Assembly: GCA_016283945.1 (NCBI GenBank) | Contig: JAEENW010000071.1 | Span: 1 to 8,030 of the forward strand | Length of the DNA: 8,030 bases | Source: Bacillota bacterium | GTDB taxonomy: Bacteria; Bacillota; Clostridia; Peptostreptococcales; Anaerovoracaceae | Direction of reading: 5' to 3' | Shown: piece after piece, positions 1-6,534 of the stretch | How the letters are laid out: every line of letters begins with the position of its first letter | Numbering within the stretch: the first letter of the stretch is position 1 | Program-made: the position numbers and the translations under genes | The notes under the pieces: model-generated | The model's input: only the letters and a program-made list of their open reading frames with translations | Databases searched by the model: none | What the model was told of the DNA's origin: nothing

Positions 1-6
1 TATCAA

Positions 7-450
7 CTATTTTTCAGAATCGAGCACGATCGTGAAGGGGCCGTCGTTGATGAGCTCGACCTCCATCATCGCTCCGAAGACGCCCTTTTCGACCACCGGA
101 ACATATTTCTTCGATTCATCTATCACAAAATTATATAGCGGTTCCGAGACCTCCGGACGCGCCGCATCGATGAAACTGGGCCTGTAGCCCTTCCTGCAGT
201 CGGCGCAGAGCGTGAACTGTGATATCAGCAGGAGCTCCCCTCCGACGTCCGCCAGGGACAGGTTGGTCTTGCCCTCCGCGTCCTCGAATATCCTAAGGCC
301 GCACATCTTTTTGACCATCTTCGCGGCGACAGCCTCGTCGTCCCCGTTCTTTATACCGACGAGGACCATGAAGCCCTTCCCTATCTTTCCCACTGTCTCG
401 CCTTCCACCTTCACAGAGGCGCGGCTGACTCTTTGAACTACAAGGATCAT
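7..450 (-). CDS. dtd: D-aminoacyl-tRNA deacylase (Dtd)
   Basis: Dtd hydrolyses the ester bond of D-amino acids wrongly attached to tRNA (and, in this family, of Gly-tRNA-Ala), recycling the tRNA in the cytoplasm. The 147-residue product has the family's usual length and opens with MILVVQRVSRASV, close to known Dtd N-termini. The active-site SQFTL motif is at residues 77-81, and the C-terminal NDGPFT at 135-140 carries the Gly-cisPro pair that excludes L-amino acids. The start at 450 was chosen over an in-frame ATG at 495 because GGAGG lies 5 bases upstream of it and because homologues begin here; the extra 15 residues match nothing in the family. The gene is divergent from the exporter operon. 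Its downstream neighbour lies outside the window. Both signature motifs are intact, so the identification is firm. Confidence 0.96.
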   Translation of the reverse strand: MILVVQRVSRASVKVEGETVGKIGKGFMVLVGIKNGDDEAVAAKMVKKMCGLRIFEDAEGKTNLSLADVGGELLLISQFTLCADCRKGYRPSFIDAARPEVSEPLYNFVIDESKKYVPVVEKGVFGAMMEVELINDGPFTIVLDSEK

Positions 451-455
451 AAAAA

Positions 456-460
456 CCTCC
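456..460 (-). promoter_or_regulatory. Ribosome binding site of dtd
   Basis: The minus strand reads GGAGG, followed by five T residues and then ATG at 450. This site decides the dtd start in favour of position 450 over the upstream ATG at 495. Confidence 0.85.
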
Positions 461-508
461 GAATTCTTCGTATAAGTTATATGTGATGATAACACACGGA
501 GCGCGCCG

Positions 509-527
509 TATTAAACTCTTTTTAATA
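509..527. promoter_or_regulatory. A/T palindrome, possible operator
   Basis: TATTAAA (509-515) and TTTAATA (521-527) are exact inverted copies separated by the five bases CTCTT. They lie in the divergent region between dtd and the exporter operon and overlap the candidate dtd -10 box. A 7-5-7 palindrome of this size could bind a dimeric repressor, for example of the TetR or MarR type. No regulator gene is in the window. It could also be a weak RNA hairpin or a chance A/T match. Confidence 0.3.
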
Positions 528-551
528 TCCGCGCACACATATTCTTCACAA
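522..551 (-). promoter_or_regulatory. Candidate promoter for dtd
   Basis: On the minus strand a TTGTGA -35-like hexamer (546-551) is separated by 18 bases from a TATTAA -10-like hexamer (522-527). Each matches the sigma-70/sigma-A consensus at four of six positions. Transcription would begin near 515, leaving a leader of about 65 bases. The -10 box lies inside the palindrome at 509-527. This is inferred from consensus matching only. Confidence 0.3.
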
Positions 552-578
552 TCGCGTTCTAAGATATGGTATTATAAT
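545..578 (+). promoter_or_regulatory. Candidate promoter of the exporter operon
   Basis: A perfect TATAAT hexamer occurs at 573-578, within the longer stretch TATTATAAT (570-578). TTCACA at 545-550 could be the -35 box, at 19 bases from TATTAT (570-575) but 22 from TATAAT, so the spacing is not ideal. No other -10-like box as good lies closer to the start at 631. Transcription would begin near 585. The -35 element overlaps the candidate dtd -35 on the other strand. Confidence 0.4.
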
Positions 579-630
579 TGGACGTGCATACGCATCATCT
601 TGTATAGAAACGAAGGTAACAAGACACAAA

Positions 631-2214
631 ATGAATGGCAAAAAGATCATCAAATGGGTAGCTGTCCTGGCGGCTCTCGCGGCTGTCGGATATTTCGGAT
701 ATCAGCGCTTCTTCGGGTCGGGAGCCAAGAGCGGAGCCAAGACCGCGGCGACCGATTTCGTCACCGTGGGCTCCATCACCTCCAAGGTCGAGGGCTCCGG
801 CCTTACCAAGGCCAAGGAGAGCGAGGTGCTGACGCTCGCGTCCCAGGGCACCGTGCTGGACGTATTCGTTCAGGAAGGAGACCTGGTGACCGCAGGCCAG
901 CCTCTTTTCACCATAGATTCCCCCGCCGCTGAGACTCAGCAGCAGAGAGCGAAGACCGCTCTCGACGAAGCCCGCAAGGCTCTCAACAACGCCTATGAGG
1001 CTCAGAGAGGCCTTAACTTCGCAATCCCGTTCTCAGGCAAGCTGCTCGACACCAACGGCAAGAGCCTCAACGTCGGCGATGAGATCATTGAGGGCACTTC
1101 GATCGGCAAGCTGGTCGACGACAGGACCCTCAAGGCCACGCTCTACTACAGCTACGCCTACGAGGACAGCTTCCGCGCAGGTCAGACCCTCTCGGTCAAC
1201 GTTCCCGCGCTCATGAGCACCGTGACCGGCACTGTCAAGGACGTGCACAAGGTATCAAGGATCACGCCCGAAGGCTCCAAGCTCTTCGCTGTCGACATAA
1301 CCGTATCCAACCCCGGCGTGCTCACCGAGGGGATGGAGATCACCGCTTCCTTCACCGACTCCAAGGGCGAGCAGGTCTTCCCCTACGAGACCGCCAAGCT
1401 CGAGTACAGCCGCGTAAAGAACCTCAGCACCACCGTCGGCGGCAGGATCACCTTCGTGAACGTCTACGACTACATGGACGTTAACCAGGGGCAGATCGTC
1501 CTGAGGCTCAGCGCCGACGCGAACGACACCCAGATCTACGACGCTCAGAACAGGGTCGAGGAGGCCGAGAAGAACCTCGAGACCGCCCAGAAGAACCTTG
1601 AGCTGTGCAAGGCCGTCGCTCCCATCGACGGCAAGGTCATAGGCCTCAGCATCAGGCCGGGTGAAGAGCTCCAGCAGGGAACGACTCTCGTGACCATATC
1701 CGATACCTCCACCATCACCGTCAGCGCCAACGTCGACGAGAGGAACATATCCTTCATCAAGGTCGGAATGCCGGTCAACCTCGACCAGTGGGGCAACGCC
1801 ACCTCCGGACAGGTCGAGAGCGTGAGCCTCCAGAGCCAGATCAACAACGGCGTGGCCTCCTACCCCATCGTCATCTCGGCTGACAACTCCCAGGGCAACA
1901 TTCAGGTCAACTCCTACATCAACTACAACTTGACCGCCAGCCAGGCCGACGAGTGCCTCGTGGTACCCCTTCAGGCTGTCAAGAGCGAGACCCTCGCCAG
2001 TGGCGATCCCGCTTCCATCGTCTACGTCAAGGCTGACTCCGCGCCAGAGAACGTGGCGGAGCTCATGAACGAGAACCCCGAGATCCCCAAGGGCTTCTAC
2101 CCCGTCCAGGTCGAGCTCGGCATCTCCGACAATTACAACGTACAGATCATCAGCGGAGTCGAGGAAGGCACCGAGGTGTTCACCCAGATGATCACCGAAA
2201 GCTATTGGGGCTGA
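631..2214 (+). CDS. Membrane-fusion (HlyD/MacA-type) adaptor protein with two tandem adaptor modules
   Basis: This is the extracytoplasmic adaptor that would couple the ABC pump encoded just downstream to its substrate or to outer partners. A positively charged N-terminus and one hydrophobic segment (about residues 5-24) anchor it in the membrane. The ectodomain appears to hold two consecutive adaptor modules. Module A (about 43-242) has a lipoyl half with GTVLDVFVQEGDLVTAGQ (73-90), a helical hairpin at about 100-126, a second lipoyl half with the IPFSGK motif (132-137), and a beta-barrel. Module B (about 246-435) repeats the order: GGRITFVNVYDYMDVNQGQ (270-288), a charged helical hairpin at 298-325, the APIDGKV motif (330-336), and a barrel. 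A membrane-proximal domain follows (about 441-520). At 527 residues it is well above the 350-400 typical of MacA-type adaptors. It is first in a five-gene operon, with a six-base gap to the ATPase. GAAGG at 612-616 is a rather distant ribosome site. The substrate is unknown. Confidence 0.9.
   Translation: MNGKKIIKWVAVLAALAAVGYFGYQRFFGSGAKSGAKTAATDFVTVGSITSKVEGSGLTKAKESEVLTLASQGTVLDVFVQEGDLVTAGQPLFTIDSPAAETQQQRAKTALDEARKALNNAYEAQRGLNFAIPFSGKLLDTNGKSLNVGDEIIEGTSIGKLVDDRTLKATLYYSYAYEDSFRAGQTLSVNVPALMSTVTGTVKDVHKVSRITPEGSKLFAVDITVSNPGVLTEGMEITASFTDSKGEQVFPYETAKLEYSRVKNLSTTVGGRITFVNVYDYMDVNQGQIVLRLSADANDTQIYDAQNRVEEAEKNLETAQKNLELCKAVAPIDGKVIGLSIRPGEELQQGTTLVTISDTSTITVSANVDERNISFIKVGMPVNLDQWGNATSGQVESVSLQSQINNGVASYPIVISADNSQGNIQVNSYINYNLTASQADECLVVPLQAVKSETLASGDPASIVYVKADSAPENVAELMNENPEIPKGFYPVQVELGISDNYNVQIISGVEEGTEVFTQMITESYWG
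757..1935 (+). repeat. Tandem adaptor modules A (757-1356) and B (1366-1935) inside the MFP gene
   Basis: At the protein level two consecutive stretches share one domain order: lipoyl half with G-hydrophobic-V...G(D/Q)..V..GQ, charged helical hairpin, lipoyl half with P..GK, barrel strands ending in a conserved G-x-V step (GTVKDV at 200-205 and GQVESV at 393-398). The DNA copies have diverged and are not recognisable as a nucleotide repeat. This is judged by eye from residue patterns. Confidence 0.6.
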
Positions 2215-2220
2215 TCTGAC

Positions 2221-3057
2221 ATGCTTATAGAGACTAAAGACATTTACAAGATATACGACGAGGGCAAGGAGAGCGAGGTCAGAGCGCTGAACGGAGTCTC
2301 CCTCAACATAGACAAGGGAGAGTTCGTCGCGATCATAGGACAGTCCGGCTCGGGCAAGTCCACCCTCATGAACATGCTCGGCTGCCTCGACGTCCCCACC
2401 CGCGGGACCTATCTCCTGCGCGGCACAGACGTCAAGAAGCTCTCCGATAACGAGCTCTCGAAGATAAGAAACAAGGAGATAGGCTTCATCTTCCAGCAGT
2501 ACAACCTGATACAGTCTCTGACCGTCCAGGAGAACGTCGAGCTTCCGCTGATCTATCAGGGAGTCGACGCCTCCAAGCGCGCAGAGATGGCCAGGCAGGC
2601 TCTCGAGAAGATGGGCATACTGGATAAGGCGGCGAGCCGTCCCACCCAGCTGTCCGGCGGACAGCAGCAGAGGGTCGCCATCGCCCGCGCCATAGCCACC
2701 AGGCCTGAGATCATCATGGCGGATGAGCCCACCGGAGCTCTCGACTCCAGGACCGGCGCCGACATTCTCGGATTCCTCAGGCAGTTCAACGACGACGGCA
2801 CGACCGTCATACTGATCACTCACGACAACAGCATCGCGGCTTCGGCAGACCGCAGAGTGCGCATTTCCGACGGGCTCATAACCGAGGATACTGGCACCGT
2901 GGGCCCTGTCAGCTATTCGGGCGAGGACGACGCGGGATCCATGAGAAAGCCCGCTTCTGCGGCGCACGCCCCGGCGCCCGAAACGCTGGCAGCAGCGCCA
3001 CAAACGGCGGAACCCACGATCCCCGCTTCAAATGACAAGGAGGTGAGCGAAGGATGA
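2221..3057 (+). CDS. ABC transporter ATP-binding protein, MacB/LolD type
   Basis: This is the cytoplasmic ATPase that drives the MacAB-like exporter through the permease encoded next. All nucleotide-binding motifs are intact: Walker A GQSGSGKST (40-48), Q-loop Gln in FQQYN (91-95), signature LSGGQ (144-148), Walker B with catalytic Glu in IIMADEP (164-170), D-loop ALD (173-175) and switch His201 in ITHD. The FQQYNLI stretch and overall similarity place it in the MacB/LolD/FtsE branch. The ATPase core ends near residue 225. The remaining 50 or so residues form an Ala/Pro-rich, low-complexity tail that is absent from typical 220-235-residue members. The start is six bases after the adaptor stop, with no strong Shine-Dalgarno, so reinitiation is likely. 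The stop overlaps the permease start (ATGA), indicating translational coupling. Confidence 0.95.
   Translation: MLIETKDIYKIYDEGKESEVRALNGVSLNIDKGEFVAIIGQSGSGKSTLMNMLGCLDVPTRGTYLLRGTDVKKLSDNELSKIRNKEIGFIFQQYNLIQSLTVQENVELPLIYQGVDASKRAEMARQALEKMGILDKAASRPTQLSGGQQQRVAIARAIATRPEIIMADEPTGALDSRTGADILGFLRQFNDDGTTVILITHDNSIAASADRRVRISDGLITEDTGTVGPVSYSGEDDAGSMRKPASAAHAPAPETLAAAPQTAEPTIPASNDKEVSEG
3037..3046 (+). promoter_or_regulatory. Near-perfect ribosome binding site of the permease gene
   Basis: AAGGAGGTGA is a full-length match to the anti-Shine-Dalgarno sequence and lies seven bases before the permease ATG at 3054. It sits inside the last codons of the ATPase gene. The permease can therefore be initiated independently as well as by coupling through the ATGA overlap. 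Confidence 0.85.
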
Positions 3058-4316
3058 ATCTTCTGCAATCGTTCAAGATGGCCTGGCGCTCCATCAAGGG
3101 AAAGCGCGGGCGCTCGGTCCTGACGGTGCTCTCGATATTCATCGGCATCGCTGCCGTAATGACCATAGTATCCGTCATGGAGGGCATGCAGGAATATACC
3201 CGCCAGCAGTACGCGGCGATGGGCTCCAACAAGATAGACGTGAGCGTCTACAGCTGGACCTACGACGAGGACGGAAACAACATCTCCAAGGACTACTTCC
3301 CCATCCTCGAGGAGTACTGCAAATCCCTCGGCGACATGGTCGTAGGAGTCACGCCCAACAGCCGCGCGAACGGAACCGTGGTCTACGGAACTGTCAACTC
3401 CGCGAACATAGAATACAAGTACGACGAGGAGACCTGGGAACTGCTCCAGGCTCCGCCGCAGATGTATTACGCTTCCCCGCAGTATTCTCTGGTAAACGAA
3501 TACGAGATAACCAGAGGCCGCGACCTGACCTACCTGGACGTCGAGAAGTACAATCAGGTCTGCGTACTCGGCTCGATGGCGGTCAAGACTTTCTTCGGAA
3601 ACGTCGATCCGCTCGGAAGAGAGCTGCAGATCAACGGAAACAAGTTCCAGGTCATCGGCATCTACAAGCAGAAGGCAACTGCTTCCAGCCAGGGCTATCA
3701 GGCCAATCAGATGGACAATGTCATCATACTGCCCTACTCCGCGAGGAGGCTTCTGGGCGGATCGGTCGACAACCAGTTTCAGATCAAGGTCTCCAAGTCC
3801 GAGTACATCAAGGACGTCATCTCCAGGGTCGGCCCCTACATGAGAAACTTCATCCCCGAGAACGCCGGCAGCGTCGACGCCTACTCCCAGAGCACCTGGC
3901 AGGAATACGAGACCGAGCAGCTCAGCATGATAGGCCTGGTCCTCGGAGGCATCGCTGCGATATCCCTCATCGTAGGCGGTATCGGTATTATGAACATAAT
4001 GCTTGTTTCTGTAACTGAAAGGACCAAGGAGATCGGCATACGCCGCGCGATAGGCGCCCGACGCTCCAGCATAGTCTCCCAGTTCCTGATCGAAGCCGGA
4101 ATGCTCTGCGGCATGGGCGGCATTGTCGGGATCATCGTGGGAACTATAGGAAGTCTCGTACTCGGCAAGCTGATGTACAAGATCGTCATATGGCCAAGCC
4201 CGATCGTCACCCTCGGGACCTTCGCCTTCTCGGTCGCCCTCGGCCTTCTCTTCGGCAGTTATCCGGCTTCGAAAGCCTCAAAGCTTCAGCCGGTAGAAGC
4301 TCTCAGAGCGGAATAG
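3054..4316 (+). CDS. ABC transporter permease, MacB/FtsX family
   Basis: This is the membrane subunit of the MacAB-like exporter. The four-helix MacB topology is clear: a first membrane helix at about residues 21-43, a large external domain (about 45-285), and three C-terminal helices at about 293-318, 345-372 and 385-403. The family signature GIGIMNIMLVSVTERTKEIG lies at 309-328, followed by IRRAIGA (329-335). The C-terminal motif SYPASKASKLQPVEALR (402-418) is also standard. Its 420 residues match permeases of split systems, where the ATPase is a separate gene, rather than the fused MacB of Proteobacteria. It overlaps the ATPase gene by four bases and has a strong ribosome site. These pumps work mechanically: ATP hydrolysis moves the external domain against the adaptor. 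Substrates in the family include peptides, macrolides and lipoproteins, and the one here cannot be told. Codons for residues 309-322 differ from the rest of the gene. Confidence 0.95.
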   Translation: MNLLQSFKMAWRSIKGKRGRSVLTVLSIFIGIAAVMTIVSVMEGMQEYTRQQYAAMGSNKIDVSVYSWTYDEDGNNISKDYFPILEEYCKSLGDMVVGVTPNSRANGTVVYGTVNSANIEYKYDEETWELLQAPPQMYYASPQYSLVNEYEITRGRDLTYLDVEKYNQVCVLGSMAVKTFFGNVDPLGRELQINGNKFQVIGIYKQKATASSQGYQANQMDNVIILPYSARRLLGGSVDNQFQIKVSKSEYIKDVISRVGPYMRNFIPENAGSVDAYSQSTWQEYETEQLSMIGLVLGGIAAISLIVGGIGIMNIMLVSVTERTKEIGIRRAIGARRSSIVSQFLIEAGMLCGMGGIVGIIVGTIGSLVLGKLMYKIVIWPSPIVTLGTFAFSVALGLLFGSYPASKASKLQPVEALRAE

Positions 4317-4319
4317 GAG
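4315..4319 (+). promoter_or_regulatory. Ribosome binding site of the SLH gene
   Basis: AGGAG begins inside the permease TAG stop (4314-4316) and lies seven bases before ATG at 4327. The overlap of stop and ribosome site shows that the SLH gene belongs to the same transcription unit. Confidence 0.8.
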
Positions 4320-4326
4320 TTACAAC

Positions 4327-6252
4327 ATGAAGAAGATAGTATCACTGCTGCTGGCGCTGGCCATGGTGCTCTCCTGCACCGCCGCGGCCTTCGCCTTCTC
4401 CGACGTGAACGACGCCGACACCGCGGCAGCCGCCGAGGTGCTCAGGCTCATGGGCGTCATCGACGGTTACGAGGACGGTACCTTCCGCCCGAACAGAGGC
4501 CTCAGCCGCGCCGAGTTCAGCAAGATGGCGGTATACGCCCTCGGCCAGCAGGACGCAGCCGCGGGCTACAGGACCTCGACGATCTTCCCGGACGTCAAGC
4601 CCTCGTCCTGGTACGCGCCGTACGTCAACCTCTGCGCAAAGAACGCCATGATCGCCGGCTTCCCGAACGGCTATTTCATGCCTGACAGCGGACTCACCGT
4701 TGGACAGGCCGCCGCGATCATCATCAGAGCGATGGAACCGGCTCTCGATCTGACCAAGTTCCCCTCCTGGCCCCTCAGCTACATGGTGGAGGCAGACAGG
4801 ATCGGAATACTCGAGGGAACCGGCATCAGCCCGACCGAGAAGGACGGCAACAGAGCGATCTCCCGCTCCGAGGCCGCAAGGATGTTCGTAGCAGCCCTCA
4901 AGAACGGCTTCGGTGGATATAAGGATGGCGGCGAGAGCTCCATCTCCTCTATCGACGCCGGCACCGGCAAGGTCAAGCTCAGCGGCGGCACCGAGTACGA
5001 CATGGCCAAGCCCTTTACCTCGACCACCCTCGCGGCCACCAAGGGGACCGTGCTGCTCGACGCAAACGGCAAGTTCGTCACCCTGCTCCCCGAGAGCACC
5101 GCGGGAAGCGGCATCGTCAACGCGGCCGTGATCGTCGCCAAGAACGGCTCCACCGAGGGCTTCTCCACCCTCTCCGACGGCAAGACCTACAAGATATACA
5201 AGAACGGCGTTCAGATCCCCGCCTCCGAGATCAAGAAAGGAGACGTCGCGACCTACTCCGCGTCGACCGGCTCCATCAACCTCTGCGACACCAGAGTCAG
5301 CGTCTACTACGAGGGCTGCGATCCCAACCCGAACGATCCCGCCACCATCACCATACTCAACGGGACCGTGTTCACGGTGCTGGATTCCGCGAAGGCCACC
5401 CTCTCCGCTTATAAGCCCGGAGACATCATCACCGTTATGTTGACCTCAAGCGGCCAGATCGCCGGAGTCACCGATCTCTCCCCGAACAACATGGCCATAC
5501 TCGGCGCGGACGGTAAGGCCAGCCTCTTCCTCGGCAGGAACCTGCTCGCGACCAAAGCGGAGTCTCTGGAGCATGCCGGAGAGCTCGTCAAGCTCAGCTC
5601 CTACAAGAAGGATTCCGTGAGCTTCAGCGAGATCGAGAACAGCACCGAAGACTTCGATCCCGTCAGAAGGGTCATGGGCGAAGAGCCCCTCTCCTCCGAC
5701 GCCAGGATCTTCTACAATGGCAAGGAGACCGCGAGCTCTGAGCTCGGCAAGTACGCTATCCTCGGTGACGATATCAGCTACGCGAGAAGGAATTCCGACG
5801 GCGCCATCGACCTGCTGATCATCCCCGGCACCAAGATGACCACCGTCATCTACGGAAAGTCCAGGTACGATTCAGAGAGCAGGACCCTCTCCATCACCAA
5901 CGGCGACGGGACCTTCACTCACAGCACCGTATATACCGTCAGCGGAAACGCCTATGTCGGAGCCAAGGAAGTCACCACCAGGATCAGGCACTTCGACTCC
6001 GAGGAGACCAGCGTCATGTTCACCGAGTGCGATACCCTCGCCCAGCTCAGGAACGTGAGCAAGACCGCCTTCAGCGGTAAGACCATGGTCACCTTCGGCG
6101 GCAAGTCTTACTCCATCCCGAGCGACGTTCAGTGCTACAACGCCGACAGCCAGTCCTGGGTATCCTTCGACGACGCCATGATCTACAGCGACACCTACAC
6201 CCTCTACGCTTCTGAGGACAGCGTCATCAGGATCATCGAGGTCAAGAGATAA
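4327..6252 (+). CDS. Secreted S-layer homology (SLH) domain protein
   Basis: This is an exported protein held on the cell wall by N-terminal SLH domains, which in this family bind pyruvylated secondary wall polysaccharide. A signal peptide (KK, hydrophobic core to about residue 16) ends in AFA, with likely cleavage after residue 23. Three SLH repeats follow at about 25-70, 87-136 and 147-195. The first has the SRAEF core (60-64) and the third SRSEA (179-183), but the second has TVGQA (124-128) and lacks the usual RAE, so it may bind poorly. Residues 200-641 resemble no domain I recognise. They look beta-rich, with diverged units starting KIYKNG (289), RIFYNG (460) and VQCYNA (601). Cys17 in VLSC could fit a loose lipobox, but the AFA-FSDV site is more convincing. 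The gene follows the permease by 10 bases with its own ribosome site, and its stop overlaps the tautomerase start. It may be a partner or substrate of the exporter. Confidence 0.92.
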   Translation: MKKIVSLLLALAMVLSCTAAAFAFSDVNDADTAAAAEVLRLMGVIDGYEDGTFRPNRGLSRAEFSKMAVYALGQQDAAAGYRTSTIFPDVKPSSWYAPYVNLCAKNAMIAGFPNGYFMPDSGLTVGQAAAIIIRAMEPALDLTKFPSWPLSYMVEADRIGILEGTGISPTEKDGNRAISRSEAARMFVAALKNGFGGYKDGGESSISSIDAGTGKVKLSGGTEYDMAKPFTSTTLAATKGTVLLDANGKFVTLLPESTAGSGIVNAAVIVAKNGSTEGFSTLSDGKTYKIYKNGVQIPASEIKKGDVATYSASTGSINLCDTRVSVYYEGCDPNPNDPATITILNGTVFTVLDSAKATLSAYKPGDIITVMLTSSGQIAGVTDLSPNNMAILGADGKASLFLGRNLLATKAESLEHAGELVKLSSYKKDSVSFSEIENSTEDFDPVRRVMGEEPLSSDARIFYNGKETASSELGKYAILGDDISYARRNSDGAIDLLIIPGTKMTTVIYGKSRYDSESRTLSITNGDGTFTHSTVYTVSGNAYVGAKEVTTRIRHFDSEETSVMFTECDTLAQLRNVSKTAFSGKTMVTFGGKSYSIPSDVQCYNADSQSWVSFDDAMIYSDTYTLYASEDSVIRIIEVKR

Positions 6253-6458
6253 TGCCCTACGTCAATATCAAGATAACCAGAGAAGGCAATGTCACTGCCG
6301 ATCAGAAGGCTCAGCTGATCAAGGGCGCCACGGAGCTTCTCCGCGACGTCCTCGGCAAGAACCCCAACACCACGGTCGTCGTCATCGACGAGGTCGAGAC
6401 CGAGAACTGGGGCATGGGAGGCCTTCCGATCGAGGAGTTCAGAAAGCTCAGGAAGTGA
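6252..6458 (+). CDS. Small tautomerase, 4-oxalocrotonate tautomerase (DmpI-like) family
   Basis: This belongs to the tautomerase superfamily, whose members use the amino-terminal proline exposed after Met removal as the catalytic base in keto-enol isomerisation, usually as hexamers of 60-70-residue subunits. The product is 68 residues and starts M-Pro-Tyr-Val-Asn-Ile. It also shows the conserved DQK..LI (16-22), VVVIDEV (42-48) and NWGMGG (52-57) segments. It resembles the DmpI type (as in Helicobacter) more than the catechol meta-cleavage enzyme. The Arg11 and Arg39 positions that bind the diacid substrate of classical 4-OT appear to be Asn and Val by my hand alignment, so the substrate is probably different and is unknown. 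No aromatic degradation genes are nearby. Its ATG shares one base with the SLH TAA stop (TAATG), typical of translational coupling. It is the last gene of the operon. Confidence 0.9.
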   Translation: MPYVNIKITREGNVTADQKAQLIKGATELLRDVLGKNPNTTVVVIDEVETENWGMGGLPIEEFRKLRK

Positions 6459-6490
6459 TCGCAGGGTACGCGGCTGGCTTAAACCGTATC

Positions 6491-6523
6491 AAAAAGGAGA
6501 GCTTAAACAGCTCTCCTTCTTTC
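6491..6523. terminator. Bidirectional intrinsic terminator
   Basis: A 10-bp perfect stem, AAGGAGAGCT (6494-6503) and AGCTCTCCTT (6509-6518), closes a five-base loop. On the plus strand the tail is CTTTC, which is only moderately U-rich. On the minus strand the stem is followed by TTTTT (complement of 6491-6495). It lies between the converging tautomerase and ProX-like genes and can end transcription of both. Confidence 0.88.
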
Positions 6524-6534
6524 ATGCTCTTGAC

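Noticed and set aside
451..495. Upstream in-frame ATG for dtd, adding 15 residues
   Set aside because: The extra residues are not found at the start of Dtd proteins, and a strong GGAGG site is placed for the ATG at 450.
483..932. A 149-codon plus-strand frame overlapping the start of the adaptor gene
   Set aside because: It is out of frame with the adaptor, and its product is rich in Arg and Gly with no family resemblance, typical of a shifted frame.
1255..3003. A 582-codon open frame on the minus strand, opposite the adaptor and ATPase genes
   Set aside because: It is antisense to two genes with clear family motifs. Its product has low-complexity Val/Gly/Asp/Leu composition and no recognisable domain. 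It results from the G+C-rich codon bias, which removes stop codons from the opposite strand.
631..4316. Assigning macA and macB as gene symbols
   Set aside because: The architecture is MacAB-like, but the ATPase and permease are separate genes, the adaptor is much longer than MacA, and the substrate is unknown, so the symbols would overstate the evidence.
4375..4377. Lipobox cysteine (Cys17) in the SLH protein signal peptide
   Set aside because: VLSC fits a loose lipobox pattern, but the AFA site at residues 21-23 just before the first SLH repeat is a better ordinary signal peptidase site, and SLH proteins are normally anchored through the SLH domains.
6477..6508. Direct 8-base repeat GCTTAAAC (6477-6484 and 6501-6508)
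   Set aside because: It is too short to be meaningful, and the second copy is part of the terminator hairpin.
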